Shown: positions 17,169-25,597, counted from the stretch's first letter. The stretch: 64,000 nucleotides of DNA from Salinimicrobium sp050750585 (GCF_050750585.1 NZ_JBOJLM010000010.1:62001-126000); one strand, 5' to 3'. Translations and numbers: made by a program. Notes: generated by a model from the letters alone, not told the origin.

Positions 17169-18077
17169 ATGGCTCAAAAAGAAAAATCTGTTGACGAAGT
17201 AATCAAAGAGCATGAAGCTTCCGGAAAGTATTTTGATGTAGACGGAATAAAAACCTTTGCATTAAAATACGGCCGGGGCGAACCTGTTCTTTGCCTTCAC
17301 GGAGTTCCTACTTCATCTTTTTTATATAGAAAGGTACTAAGGTCTCTGGAGAAGAAAGGTTACAAAGGAGTAAGCATAGACATGCCGGGACTGGGATTAA
17401 CAGACAGACCTGATAATTTTGATTACTCTTTTTCTAACCTGGCCGATTTTCTTTATAAAGCTGCCAAAGTCCTTAAGCTTAAAAAGTTTCATCTCGTGGT
17501 TCACGATGTGGGAGGGCCAATAGGTTTTGCACTTGCTGCTAGACATGCCAATCGCATCATGTCCCTCACTGTTCTCAATACCTGGGTAGATGTGGTGAAC
17601 TTCAAGAAACCGGTAGTAATGAGGCCTTTTGAAAAAAGGGTGCTGGGAGAAGCAGAGCTTAAAATGATAAGCCATGTCACCTGGCCTGTAATGTTTAAAC
17701 AAATGGGCGTGGTGAATTCTTCACGCATAAGTACTTCTGAAATAAACGCCTATGTAGATCTTCTAAAAAGGGAGGACAATGGAAAAGCCTTTTTAAAGAT
17801 CATGAGGAACTTTGATCATTCCAAGGAGTTTCGTGACCTGTGCTATAAAGCTGTTCAAACTAAAGAATATCCTGTACAGGCAATCTGGGGTGCAAAAGAT
17901 CCGGCGTTGCAGCTGGAAACCTATGGCGAGGAAATCAAAAAAGTGGCGGGGCTAAAAGAGGTCCATACCTTAAGATCCCGGCACTTTCTACAGGAAGAAG
18001 CCTGGCTGGGAATTGCCGATAAAGTGATAGACCTGGCACAATCAGTACAACTTAAGACAGCAAAAAAGGAGGTTTAA
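17169..18077 (+). CDS. Alpha/beta hydrolase with Asp nucleophile (haloalkane dehalogenase/epoxide hydrolase-like)
   Basis: The 302-residue protein has the HGVPTSS oxyanion motif (44-50) and a nucleophile elbow VHDVGGPIG with Asp113 where lipases have Ser. That residue is the mark of haloalkane dehalogenases and epoxide hydrolases. The acid is probably in WGAKDP and the catalytic His in SRHFLQEEA near the C-terminus. The substrate is unknown; the neighbouring DJ-1-type enzyme suggests a pair dealing with reactive carbonyls or epoxides, which is inference. The stop codon sits in the centre of the terminator stem. Confidence 0.88.
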   Translation: MAQKEKSVDEVIKEHEASGKYFDVDGIKTFALKYGRGEPVLCLHGVPTSSFLYRKVLRSLEKKGYKGVSIDMPGLGLTDRPDNFDYSFSNLADFLYKAAKVLKLKKFHLVVHDVGGPIGFALAARHANRIMSLTVLNTWVDVVNFKKPVVMRPFEKRVLGEAELKMISHVTWPVMFKQMGVVNSSRISTSEINAYVDLLKREDNGKAFLKIMRNFDHSKEFRDLCYKAVQTKEYPVQAIWGAKDPALQLETYGEEIKKVAGLKEVHTLRSRHFLQEEAWLGIADKVIDLAQSVQLKTAKKEV

Positions 18078-18090
18078 ACCTCCTTTTTTG
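18062..18090. terminator. Palindromic terminator overlapping the stop codon of the hydrolase gene
   Basis: AAAAAAGGAGGTTT (18062-18075) and its perfect complement (18076-18089) form a 14-bp inverted repeat with no spacer; the TAA stop is at 18075-18077. In practice the inner bases form the loop. A-runs and T-runs on both sides make it usable by the SDR gene converging from the right. Confidence 0.85.
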
Positions 18091-18111
18091 ATACTTATAT
18101 TTTTCTTCCTG

Positions 18112-18831
18112 TTATTTTTTAGGTGGCGTTGTTGGCCTAATCTCTATTTTACTAGGTAAAGCCCTTTGGTTCATTTTCAACAGGTCTACAACTAATTCTC
18201 CAATATCTTCTTTCTGAATTTTCCAGGCATCTTCATCTCCCGGGTTGTGATCATTAAAATGTGTAGCTACAGAACCAGGCATAATGGTAGTTACCTTGAT
18301 TTCGTAATTCCGAAGATCGAGCATAGCAGCCTGAGTGAATCCTGTTACCCCAAATTTACTTGCATTGTAGGCAGAACCCCCGGCAAAGAAATTTGTTCCC
18401 GCCAGGCTGGAGATCGTAAAAACGTATCCCTTGCTTTTCTTGAGTTCGGGAATAGAAGCTTTTAAGCTGTAGAAGACCCCGGTTAAATTTGTATCAATAG
18501 TTTGTTGCCACTGCTCGGGAGTGAGATCTTCTATAGAGCCAAAATGTCCTACTCCGGCATTAGCTACCACAACGTCCAGTTGCCCCCATTTGTCGGTTAC
18601 CTGTTTTATGGCCACTTGCTGACTCTCAAAGCTTCGTACATCGGCTTCAATTCCAATCACTTCGGCTTTTCCGTTTTTGGTAATTTCTTTTGCGGCCGAT
18701 TCTGCTTCTTCTTTATGTCTGCTGGTAATCCCTACTTTTACGCCCATAGCAGAAAGAGCAGCTGCAATCCCGTATCCAATTCCTTTGCTTCCGCCAGTAA
18801 CGAAAGCTACTTTATTTTCTAAATTATTCAT
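18112..18831 (-). CDS. Short-chain dehydrogenase/reductase, 3-ketoacyl-ACP reductase-like
   Basis: The 239-residue protein is a classical SDR: cofactor motif TGGSKGIG (12-19), NAG motif at 91-93 (NAGVG), catalytic Ser in TISSLAG (about 141-142), and Tyr155/Lys159 in YNASK. Arg39 in SRHK after beta-2 suggests NADP(H). It reduces a keto group or oxidises an alcohol; the substrate is not given by the sequence. FabG proper is probably the gene at 50840-51586, which lies near fatty-acid and lipid A genes. This copy stands alone between a terminator and a 249-bp spacer. Confidence 0.88.
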   Translation of the reverse strand: MNNLENKVAFVTGGSKGIGYGIAAALSAMGVKVGITSRHKEEAESAAKEITKNGKAEVIGIEADVRSFESQQVAIKQVTDKWGQLDVVVANAGVGHFGSIEDLTPEQWQQTIDTNLTGVFYSLKASIPELKKSKGYVFTISSLAGTNFFAGGSAYNASKFGVTGFTQAAMLDLRNYEIKVTTIMPGSVATHFNDHNPGDEDAWKIQKEDIGELVVDLLKMNQRALPSKIEIRPTTPPKK

Positions 18832-18997
18832 TGTATTTAATTTTATTCAGCCTAAAGCTACCAAATATGTGAAGTAAATGAGAACACAAAGCTTTTAAGA
18901 CTTTGTTAATTCTTCCGAAGAAGGGCAGAAAAACAAATTTTAACTTCTAAGAGAAAAATCTTTAAAATTACTAACACAAATTACACGCAGAATCAAT

Positions 18998-19005
18998 TAT
19001 CTTTG
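18998..19005 (+). promoter_or_regulatory. -7 promoter element before the 125-residue gene
   Basis: TATCTTTG is an exact TAnnTTTG match, about 75 bases before the start at 19081. I see no convincing -33 TTG at the right distance. Confidence 0.45.
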
Positions 19006-19080
19006 CCACCTTTCCGAAGAGACCTAAAATAGCGGCTTTTTGGAAAATTTAGTTTAATTATTCATAAAATACTGTAATCG

Positions 19081-19458
19081 TTGGAAAATCCTAAGGCACA
19101 AAAACTTCTGAATAAAATACAGCGCGACCTTATGCGCAATGGTATTATTACTAATACTATAGTTGAAGATTTAAAGGAGTTGCGGCCATATGCTGTTGAG
19201 GAAAAAAGCCCGCTACTGGCTAAGGTGATAAGGCTTACTTATGAGCACATTGAAGCGCACAACACCTTTGACATTCCAATTCCTGATGACGAACCTGTTG
19301 AAGGTTTTGAAGAAGAAACTCCCAGCAACGAAAGTTTCGATCCTGCCGAGAGCCTGGATTACCTGTTGTCTCTAATGGCAGAAGCCAAGAATAAAATTAA
19401 CGCTATTGAATTGCGGGAATACAGTAATAGTTTGATTGCCTACGCTGAAGAGAATTAA
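19081..19458 (+). CDS. Small acidic cytosolic protein of unknown function
   Basis: The 125-residue protein has no signal peptide, TM segment or Cys. It is helical, with an acidic middle (PIPDDEPVEGFEEETPSNESF, about residues 62-82) linking two helical parts. The start is TTG at 19081 since no ATG lies close by; the next Met (MRNGIIT, 19132) would remove a helix. I do not recognise the family. The VTT gene follows by about 60 bp on the same strand, probably co-transcribed. Confidence 0.6.
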   Translation: MENPKAQKLLNKIQRDLMRNGIITNTIVEDLKELRPYAVEEKSPLLAKVIRLTYEHIEAHNTFDIPIPDDEPVEGFEEETPSNESFDPAESLDYLLSLMAEAKNKINAIELREYSNSLIAYAEEN

Positions 19459-19517
19459 CCTTTCGTTTTGTTGGATTGGCTCAATAATTGAAAAGATTAT
19501 CAATAAAGAGCTATTTA

Positions 19518-20159
19518 ATGAAGAAGTTGAATATGAAAAAGAAAAATGAGGTTGTCTTGAATAAAAAACCACGCTGGAAATTACTTCACCAATATTATAG
19601 TTACACAGGATTCTACAAGTTTGTAGGCAATAGTCTCAAAAAGGCCATTTTACCGGTCCTACTTTTTCTTGCTGCTCTTTTTGCAATAAACGAGTATGTA
19701 ATCAACATCAACAGCATTTTGGTTACGGTTACCGAAACCTATTCTCCTGTTGGGATACTGGCGGTTTTTTTGGCTTCTGAATCTATTTTTCTTGGACTGG
19801 TTCCCCCTGAACTTTTTATAGCATGGTCAGGAAAATCGGCTATGCCAATTACTTATCTCAGTTTGTTGGCCCTGGCTTCTTATTTAGGCGGAATCATTTC
19901 TTACTGGATGGGTAAGGCAATCACCAAGATCCCGGCAGTACATGAGGCCATGGAGACTAAAATGTCTAAACACATCAAGAATACTGAAAAATGGGGCGGA
20001 TTTCTTATTGTTGTAGGAGCTCTTTTACCCATTCCATTTTCTATCACCAGTGTGGCCGCAGGGATTATCAATTACAAATTCAGGTACTACTTATTATTTG
20101 GCCTCTTGAGATTCATAAGATTCTACGGTTATGCGCTTGTGATCTTTAAGATTGTATAA
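19518..20159 (+). CDS. VTT/DedA-like membrane protein
   Basis: From the ATG at 19518 the protein has 213 residues; AAAGAG lies 7 bases upstream, favouring this start over TTG 19488 and ATG 19533. After a basic N-terminus come about five hydrophobic segments. VTT features include ESIFLGLVPPELFIAWSGK, ASYLGGIISYWMGKA (the 'G....Y..G' element) and VVGALLPIPFSITSVAAGI (the 'P.P....s..aG' re-entrant element). The family influences lipid transbilayer movement and membrane homeostasis. It is a distant paralogue of the protein at 4700-5410. A hairpin follows 31 bp downstream. Confidence 0.78.
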   Translation: MKKLNMKKKNEVVLNKKPRWKLLHQYYSYTGFYKFVGNSLKKAILPVLLFLAALFAINEYVININSILVTVTETYSPVGILAVFLASESIFLGLVPPELFIAWSGKSAMPITYLSLLALASYLGGIISYWMGKAITKIPAVHEAMETKMSKHIKNTEKWGGFLIVVGALLPIPFSITSVAAGIINYKFRYYLLFGLLRFIRFYGYALVIFKIV

Positions 20160-20190
20160 AATATAAGGAGCAACGCTCCAAAATCCTTTT

Positions 20191-20228
20191 AAAATCCCGT
20201 ATTTTTGAGAGACAAAACGGGATTTTTT
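20191..20228 (+). terminator. Terminator-like hairpin ending at the start codon of the CDF transporter
   Basis: AAAATCCCGT (20191-20200) and ACGGGATTTT (20217-20226) form a 10-bp stem with a 16-base loop; TT and then the ATG at 20229 follow. As a terminator it would end the VTT transcript. The loop side also holds TATTTTTG (20200-20207), an exact -7 consensus, so a CDF promoter may be embedded in it. Confidence 0.6.
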
Positions 20229-21101
20229 ATGGGTCACGATCACCACCACGGATCAAGTAAGAATATAAAATTCGCTTTTTTTCTCAATGCCGCCTTTACT
20301 GTTTTTGAACTCATTGGAGGATTTTACGTAAACAGTGTGGCCATTATCTCAGATGCTGTCCACGATCTTGGAGACACTATTTCCCTTGGCAGCTCCTGGT
20401 ATCTGCAAAACAAATCGAGACAGGGCCGAAATAACAGGTTCAGTTTTGGCTATAAACGCTTTTCTCTCTTAGGTGCATTAATTAACAGCCTTGTACTTAT
20501 TGGTGGTTCAATATATGTAATATCTGAAGCTATTGACCGCCTTATAAATCCTGAATATTCTGATGCTACCGGGATGCTGGTCTTTGCCCTGGTTGGAGTT
20601 GCTGTTAATGGCCTTGCAGCCTGGAAACTTTCAAAAGGTTCTTCTATGAATGAGAAAGTGGTTTCCTGGCACCTCATAGAAGATGTACTGGGGTGGGTAG
20701 CAGTTCTTATTGTATCTATAGTACTGCATTTTTACGAGACCCCTTATCTTGATCCTGCCCTATCGCTGCTAATAACCGTTTTCATTCTATACAACGTTTT
20801 TAAGCGACTTAAGGAGACCCTGTTTATTTTTTTACAGGGCGTTCCAAAAGAAATCAATCTTGAGGAAATCGAAAATAAAATTCAGGCTATTCCACATATT
20901 GCTTCCCTACATCACATGCATGTATGGTCGCTTGAAGGCACAGATCATGTATTTACCACCCACATAAAACTGGAAGATATCAGTAAATTCCAGCAGTTAC
21001 TGGATGTGAAGCGGGCGGTGAAAAATGTGCTCCAGGAGTATCATTTTGACCATTACACCATAGAGACCGAACTTGATAAAGAAAGCTGCGACCTTCTCTA
21101 A
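20229..21101 (+). CDS. Cation diffusion facilitator (CDF) metal efflux transporter
   Basis: From the ATG at 20229 the protein has 290 residues and opens with a His-rich cytosolic tip (MGHDHHHGSS), typical of zinc-exporting CDF proteins. A TTG at 20205 would add eight residues but lies inside the hairpin, so I reject it. Six TM segments follow. The intramembrane site is visible as SDAVHDLGD in TM2 (the HxxxD type) and HLIEDVLGW in TM5. The C-terminal cytosolic domain carries HHMHVWSLEGTDHVFTTHI, the usual metal-sensing part. It exports Zn2+ and perhaps Co2+ or Cd2+ by proton antiport. Its stop abuts the stop of the convergent helicase. Confidence 0.93.
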   Translation: MGHDHHHGSSKNIKFAFFLNAAFTVFELIGGFYVNSVAIISDAVHDLGDTISLGSSWYLQNKSRQGRNNRFSFGYKRFSLLGALINSLVLIGGSIYVISEAIDRLINPEYSDATGMLVFALVGVAVNGLAAWKLSKGSSMNEKVVSWHLIEDVLGWVAVLIVSIVLHFYETPYLDPALSLLITVFILYNVFKRLKETLFIFLQGVPKEINLEEIENKIQAIPHIASLHHMHVWSLEGTDHVFTTHIKLEDISKFQQLLDVKRAVKNVLQEYHFDHYTIETELDKESCDLL

Positions 21102-22214
21102 TTAGCGAATCTGAGTAAATTTTATATTTAATTCCCTTTCCATCTGGCGGAGCTTTTTAAGCTCATATTGATTAACAAGGGCGAGTGATAACCCTGTATT
21201 TCCAGCTCTTGCAGTACGGCCACTACGGTGAGTGTAGTAATCGGTTTGATCTGGCAGTTGATAGTGCACCACAAAAGCAAGATTTGCAACATCAATACCC
21301 CTGGCAGCAACATCGGTAGAAACCAATAGCCTCAGGTTTTTTCCCTTAAAAGCTCTCATTACTTTGTCCCGGTCTTTCTGAAGCATATCGCCTTCAAGTA
21401 ATCCGACTTCGTAATTTTTAGCGGTCAACTGTTTTGAAAGCGTTCTGGCAGCGGTTTTTGTTTTTGTGAAAATAATTCCCCGTTTTTTCCCCTGACTTTT
21501 AAGAAAGTAAGCAAGCGTGTCAAGTTTACTGTTATCATCACCGGCCACAAATTGGTGTTCAATTCCAGTGTTTACAGCATCCTCTTTATCAATGCTCACC
21601 TTACGGGCATTCTTTTTGACGTATTTATTAATGATCTCATTAAGTTCATGCGGCATGGTAGCCGAGAAAAGCCATACATTTCTTTCCTGTGAATAGGTAC
21701 CTTCTAATATTTCGGTAAGATCTTTTTTAAAGCCCATGCTCAGCATTTCATCTGCCTCATCAAGCACCAGGGTCTTTACCTTTCTAATATCAATAGCTTT
21801 ACGCTTCATAAGGTCAATCAACCTACCGGGTGTAGCCACTACAATTTGAGTGGGGCGGTTAAGCCTGGAAATTTGAATATCTATTTTCTCCCCACCGTAA
21901 ACAGCTTCAGTAAAAACTTTATCGGAGTACTTGGTGAATTTGAAAAGCTGTCTGGCAATTTGCTGTCCCAATTCTCTGGTTGGTGCAAGTATTAAGGCCT
22001 GTATTTCATCTTTGGCAGGATCAACCTGTGCGAGAATAGGCAAACCAAAGGCTGCAGTTTTACCTGTGCCTGTCTGCGCCTGTCCCACGAAGTCTACCTC
22101 TCCTTCGGTTAATATCGGGATTGCAGCTTCCTGGATCTTTGTTGGGTTTATAATTCCCATCTCTTTCAAGCCTTTAATAATGTCTTCTGATACTCCCAGG
22201 TCCTTAAATGTCAT
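21102..22214 (-). CDS. DEAD-box RNA helicase (RhlE/CshA-like core)
   Basis: The 370-residue protein is a minimal DEAD-box ATPase: Q motif (NPTKIQEAAIP), motif I AQTGTGKT (46-53), Ia PTRELG, II DEAD in VLDEADEM, III SAT, V ARGIDV and VI HRSGRTARAG. It lacks the basic C-terminal tail that many bacterial relatives use for RNA targeting. It unwinds RNA duplexes in ribosome assembly or mRNA decay. Its stop codon directly abuts the CDF stop from the opposite strand without any spacer. Confidence 0.93.
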   Translation of the reverse strand: MTFKDLGVSEDIIKGLKEMGIINPTKIQEAAIPILTEGEVDFVGQAQTGTGKTAAFGLPILAQVDPAKDEIQALILAPTRELGQQIARQLFKFTKYSDKVFTEAVYGGEKIDIQISRLNRPTQIVVATPGRLIDLMKRKAIDIRKVKTLVLDEADEMLSMGFKKDLTEILEGTYSQERNVWLFSATMPHELNEIINKYVKKNARKVSIDKEDAVNTGIEHQFVAGDDNSKLDTLAYFLKSQGKKRGIIFTKTKTAARTLSKQLTAKNYEVGLLEGDMLQKDRDKVMRAFKGKNLRLLVSTDVAARGIDVANLAFVVHYQLPDQTDYYTHRSGRTARAGNTGLSLALVNQYELKKLRQMERELNIKFTQIR

Positions 22215-22429
22215 TGCTTTATTTTTTTGCGAAGATAGCCTTTTCCCGATGAACTTTTTATTTGGGTCTGCGGAATGAAGTTAGCAGCCCTCTGCTATTT
22301 AAGATCCATTTTATAGAGGTCTTAAGACATTAATTATCTGCATGTTAAATTGAAGCTAAACCAAAAGTATGCGAATAAATTTTAATAAATTATCATTAAT
22401 TTGGTTGTATAACCAATAAAAAAAGAATC

Positions 22430-22573
22430 ATGCTGACAATCATTTTGAATATCCTTTTACCTCCTTTAGCCGTTTATTTGAACCATGGAGTAGGAACAGC
22501 TCTTTTGATAAGCATTATCCTGACATTAATAGGTTGGTTACCCGGAGTTATTCATGCGTTTATTGTAAACTAA
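22430..22573 (+). CDS. yqaE: YqaE/Pmp3 family small hydrophobic membrane peptide
   Basis: A 47-residue frame reads as two short TM helices: LTIILNILLPPLAVYL, a turn with NHGVGTA, then LISIILTLIGWLPGVIHAF ending IVN. The LPPLAVYL and 'GWLPGVIHAF' parts are the PMP3/YqaE signature (usual length 50-55 residues). Members sit in the inner membrane and help keep membrane potential and salt tolerance. It lies inside the 499-bp spacer between the RNA helicase and galE, divergent from the helicase. Confidence 0.88.
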   Translation: MLTIILNILLPPLAVYLNHGVGTALLISIILTLIGWLPGVIHAFIVN

Positions 22574-22585
22574 CTGAAGCATATA

Positions 22586-22706
22586 AAACTGTCTAAAATG
22601 TAAATCCCTTATGAGCTCAATGTGAGAGATTGGGTTCTAGAACTTTCCTTCAGGAAAGTACACACAAAGTTTGAATTAGCCTTTAAGCTTATATTTTAGA
22701 CAGTTT
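22586..22706. repeat. 121-bp element with 14-bp perfect terminal inverted repeats and an internal hairpin
   Basis: AAACTGTCTAAAAT at 22586-22599 is exactly complementary to 22693-22706. Within it ACTTTCCT (22642-22649) pairs with AGGAAAGT (22652-22659). It fills the spacer between yqaE and the convergent galE stop (22714). It may be a long bidirectional terminator, a structured RNA or a MITE-like insertion. A T-rich tail (ACTTTTTCT) follows the right arm, which supports termination of the yqaE transcript. Confidence 0.6.
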
Positions 22707-22713
22707 ACTTTTT

Positions 22714-23742
22714 CTAATTCTTCTCCTCTAGCTTCTGCTGCCATTTCCAGGCACTTTCCATAGCATCTTCAATATTAAATTCTGCTGTCCAGTTTAGCAC
22801 TCTGTTAGCTTTGGTAGTATCGGCATAAGCAGCAACGATATCCCCTTCCCTCCTATCAACAAAGGTATAAGGCAATTTTTTTCCTGAAACTTTTTCGAAA
22901 GCCTGTACAGCTTCTAAAACAGAATTTCCTTTTCCGGTGCCAAGATTAAAGACCTCGTAATTATTTTCCTGCTCGTTATCTAAAAGCCGTTCCAGGGCGA
23001 TTACGTGAGCTCTGGCAAGATCCATTACATGAATATAATCCCTGATGCAGGTACCATCTGGTGTAGGATAATCATTACCAAAAATGGAAAGTTGCTCTCT
23101 TTTTCCGGCTGCAGTTTGAGTGATATACGGCACCAGGTTTTGAGGTGTTCCTATAGGCAGCTCTCCAATATTGGCAGAATGATGGGCTCCTATGGGATTG
23201 AAATATCGCAAAGAAATTGCTTTTAAATGCGGTACCGCACTACAGGTGTCAAAAATGATCTCTTCTCCTATCTGCTTGGTATTTCCGTAAGGCGATTCTG
23301 CTTTTTTAACAGGGGCGTTTTCAGTAATAGGTAATTCATCTGCCTGGCCATAAACAGTACAGGAAGAACTAAAGATGAATTTTGGCGCCTCCTTTTCCTT
23401 CAACTGCTGCAAGAGATAAATTAAAGAATTGAGATTATTTTCGTAATAAAGCAAGGGATTCTGAACACTTTCTCCCACAGCCTTAGAAGCAGCGAAATGT
23501 ATGACGCCGTCTATGTCCTGATATTTTTCAAAAAAATTATTAACTGATTGTTTGTCCCGCAGATCCAGATTTTCAAATTCCGGAGAAATTCGGGTGATCT
23601 TCGTTATGCCACCCAGGACCTCGATTGAGGAGTTTGAAAGATTATCTATAATTACTACATCAAAACCTCTTTCCTGAAGTGCAACCACCGTATGGGATCC
23701 TATAAAACCCAATCCACCGGTGACCAGTATTTTTTTATTCAT
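22714..23742 (-). CDS. galE: UDP-glucose 4-epimerase
   Basis: The 342-residue extended SDR interconverts UDP-glucose and UDP-galactose with bound NAD. The N-terminal Rossmann motif is TGGLGFIGSH (8-17), the catalytic Ser lies in SSSCTVYG (about 126-132), and Tyr152/Lys156 are in PYGNTK. Length and motif order match complete GalE (KAVGESV, RYFNPIGAH, GTCIRDYIHV, NLGTGKGNSV). It supplies sugars for exopolysaccharide or lipopolysaccharide. It is monocistronic. Confidence 0.95.
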   Translation of the reverse strand: MNKKILVTGGLGFIGSHTVVALQERGFDVVIIDNLSNSSIEVLGGITKITRISPEFENLDLRDKQSVNNFFEKYQDIDGVIHFAASKAVGESVQNPLLYYENNLNSLIYLLQQLKEKEAPKFIFSSSCTVYGQADELPITENAPVKKAESPYGNTKQIGEEIIFDTCSAVPHLKAISLRYFNPIGAHHSANIGELPIGTPQNLVPYITQTAAGKREQLSIFGNDYPTPDGTCIRDYIHVMDLARAHVIALERLLDNEQENNYEVFNLGTGKGNSVLEAVQAFEKVSGKKLPYTFVDRREGDIVAAYADTTKANRVLNWTAEFNIEDAMESAWKWQQKLEEKN

Positions 23743-23929
23743 TTTTACTATTTCTGAGTATCCCGCAAATTAAGAAATTAACCACTAAAATTGAGAGGCC
23801 ACGACCTAAAATGTTATGTCTTTTACATACTGCTAATATGTGATTAACAATCAAAGGACAGGAGCTTCAGCAGGAGCCTATAGGCAAAGAAATTAAGAAT
23901 TTTCAGCCTTATTTTAAGACCTTTTAAGG

Positions 23930-23937
23930 TATATTTG
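23930..23937 (+). promoter_or_regulatory. -7 promoter element of the DUF3817/mechanosensitive channel operon
   Basis: TATATTTG matches TAnnTTTG exactly and lies 21 bases before the ATG at 23959. It covers the TTG at 23935, which therefore cannot be the start codon. Confidence 0.5.
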
Positions 23938-23958
23938 CAACTTGAAAAAAGCACAGCT

Positions 23959-24243
23959 ATGTCATTAGAATCACAAGTAAAAATATTTAAGTGGATAAGC
24001 ATTTTTGAAGGGGTTTCCTTTCTGGTCCTTTTACTCATCGCCATGCCTTTAAAGTACATTTGGGAAGCGCCAGAAATGGTGCGTATTGTGGGAATGGCCC
24101 ACGGTTTATTATTTGTAGCCTATATCTTTGGAGCTTTACTACTATTCAAACCTTTACAGTGGAAGACAAAAACTTTGCTCATTGTTTGCCTTAGTTCTGT
24201 GTTGCCCCTGGGCCCTTTTTATGTAGAGAAGAAATATCTCTAG
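23959..24243 (+). CDS. DUF3817 family small membrane protein
   Basis: A 94-residue protein with three TM segments and the DUF3817 (YdzA-like) pattern: KIFKWISIFEGVSFLVLLLI, then AMPLKY, RIVGMAHGLLFVAYIF and a C-terminal LPLGPFYVEKK. The family is found in the inner membrane; its function is unknown. The stop is followed after 3 bp by the mechanosensitive channel gene, so the two form an operon. The start is the ATG at 23959 since a TTG eight codons upstream lies in the promoter. Confidence 0.85.
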   Translation: MSLESQVKIFKWISIFEGVSFLVLLLIAMPLKYIWEAPEMVRIVGMAHGLLFVAYIFGALLLFKPLQWKTKTLLIVCLSSVLPLGPFYVEKKYL

Positions 24244-24246
24244 AGG

Positions 24247-25527
24247 ATGAAGGAACAAACAAGGGAACTGGGTAACTTTTTAGCGAACTACTTTATTGAA
24301 CAGGGAATGGACGTAGATGTCGCTCATTTCCTGAACATGCTTATCAACATTGCCATAGTAGGTGTTCTTTGGTATGTTATGCATTACATCACCAAGAAGC
24401 TGGTGCTTACCTCATTTCAAAGATTTACGAATAAGACCGTAACCACCTTTGATGATTATCTTGTAAAAAGCAATTTTCCGAGGTATATAAGCAACATCTT
24501 CCCGCTTTTGCTGCTCATCCTTACGGTGCCTGTAGTATTTGAAGATTACCCCAAGCTGCTCTCTGTATTCGAAAAGCTGGTAGACATCTATATTATTTTT
24601 CTTACTGTATTTATTGGAAGAAGTCTGGTTCGTACCACTACGAATTATATGAAAAGGCATGAGCGTTACCACGACAAGCCTATAGAGAGTTACGCACAGA
24701 TTCTTATCATATTTTTCTGGTCTATAGGGATCATATTCATGTTCTCGGAACTTACTGGAAAATCTGTTGTCGGTTTTCTTATTTCGTTAGGAGCGGCTTC
24801 AGCCATTATCCTGTTTATTTTCAAAGACACCATTCTTGGATTTATCGCCTCCATACAGGTTTCGGTTAACGATATTGTGCGCATTGGTGACTGGATAACC
24901 TTCAGTAAATATGGAGCCGATGGTTTTGTGACCGAAATCAATCTCGCCACCGTTAGAGTCCAAAACTGGGACAATACCTACACCACCATTCCTACCTATA
25001 ACCTGATTTCTGATTCTTTCCACAACTGGCGCGGAATGCAGGAATCTCCCGGGCGGCGCATCAAACGTTCCCTTAATATTAAACAAAACTCCATACGGTT
25101 TATTAATGATGAAGATCTGGCTAGGTTCCAGGAGTTTGATTTGATTGCCCCATACATACACGAAAGGCAGGAAGAGATCAACGCTTATAATAGCAAGTTG
25201 GGAGTAGATAAAAAGCACCTTATCAATGGAAGACATCAAACCAACCTGGGTGTTTTCAGGCAATACGCCCTCTCCTACTTAAAAGCACATCCAAAGATAC
25301 ACAAGGAAATGACCATGATGGTAAGGCATCTTCCACCTACAACTCAGGGAATTCCTATTGAAATTTACTGCTTTAGCGAAGACAAGAGATGGGAGTTTTA
25401 TGAAGCTATTACAGCCGATATCTTTGATCACCTTATAGCTGCCATTCCTTATTTTGATTTGCAATTATTCGAATCTCCTTCAGGTGACGATATCCTGAAA
25501 GCTCTTAAACCCCTGCAGTCCAAATAA
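24247..25527 (+). CDS. MscS-superfamily mechanosensitive channel, YbdG-like (miniconductance)
   Basis: The 426-residue protein has five TM segments before the MscS core. The pore helix and beta domain read GKSVVGFLISLGAASAI, IQVSVNDIVRIGDWI, then GADGFVTEINLATVRVQNWDNTYTTIPTYNLISDSFHNW. The SFHNWRGMQESPGRRIKRSL stretch is the mark of the YbdG type rather than short MscS. It opens under membrane tension to release solutes on hypo-osmotic shock, useful for a marine organism. It shares an operon with the DUF3817 gene 3 bp upstream. Confidence 0.92.
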   Translation: MKEQTRELGNFLANYFIEQGMDVDVAHFLNMLINIAIVGVLWYVMHYITKKLVLTSFQRFTNKTVTTFDDYLVKSNFPRYISNIFPLLLLILTVPVVFEDYPKLLSVFEKLVDIYIIFLTVFIGRSLVRTTTNYMKRHERYHDKPIESYAQILIIFFWSIGIIFMFSELTGKSVVGFLISLGAASAIILFIFKDTILGFIASIQVSVNDIVRIGDWITFSKYGADGFVTEINLATVRVQNWDNTYTTIPTYNLISDSFHNWRGMQESPGRRIKRSLNIKQNSIRFINDEDLARFQEFDLIAPYIHERQEEINAYNSKLGVDKKHLINGRHQTNLGVFRQYALSYLKAHPKIHKEMTMMVRHLPPTTQGIPIEIYCFSEDKRWEFYEAITADIFDHLIAAIPYFDLQLFESPSGDDILKALKPLQSK

Positions 25528-25597
25528 GGTTTTTACCACACTTCTTCGGAAGGATTTTTTTAAAAGTGAGAGTTTAAAACGCTAAAATAAAAGCAAA

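Noticed and set aside
20205..20228. TTG start for the CDF transporter
   Set aside because: It lies inside the hairpin; the His-rich start at 20229 matches the family.
24799..25263. Open 154-codon minus-strand frame in the mechanosensitive channel gene
   Set aside because: Antisense to the conserved YbdG core; no independent support.
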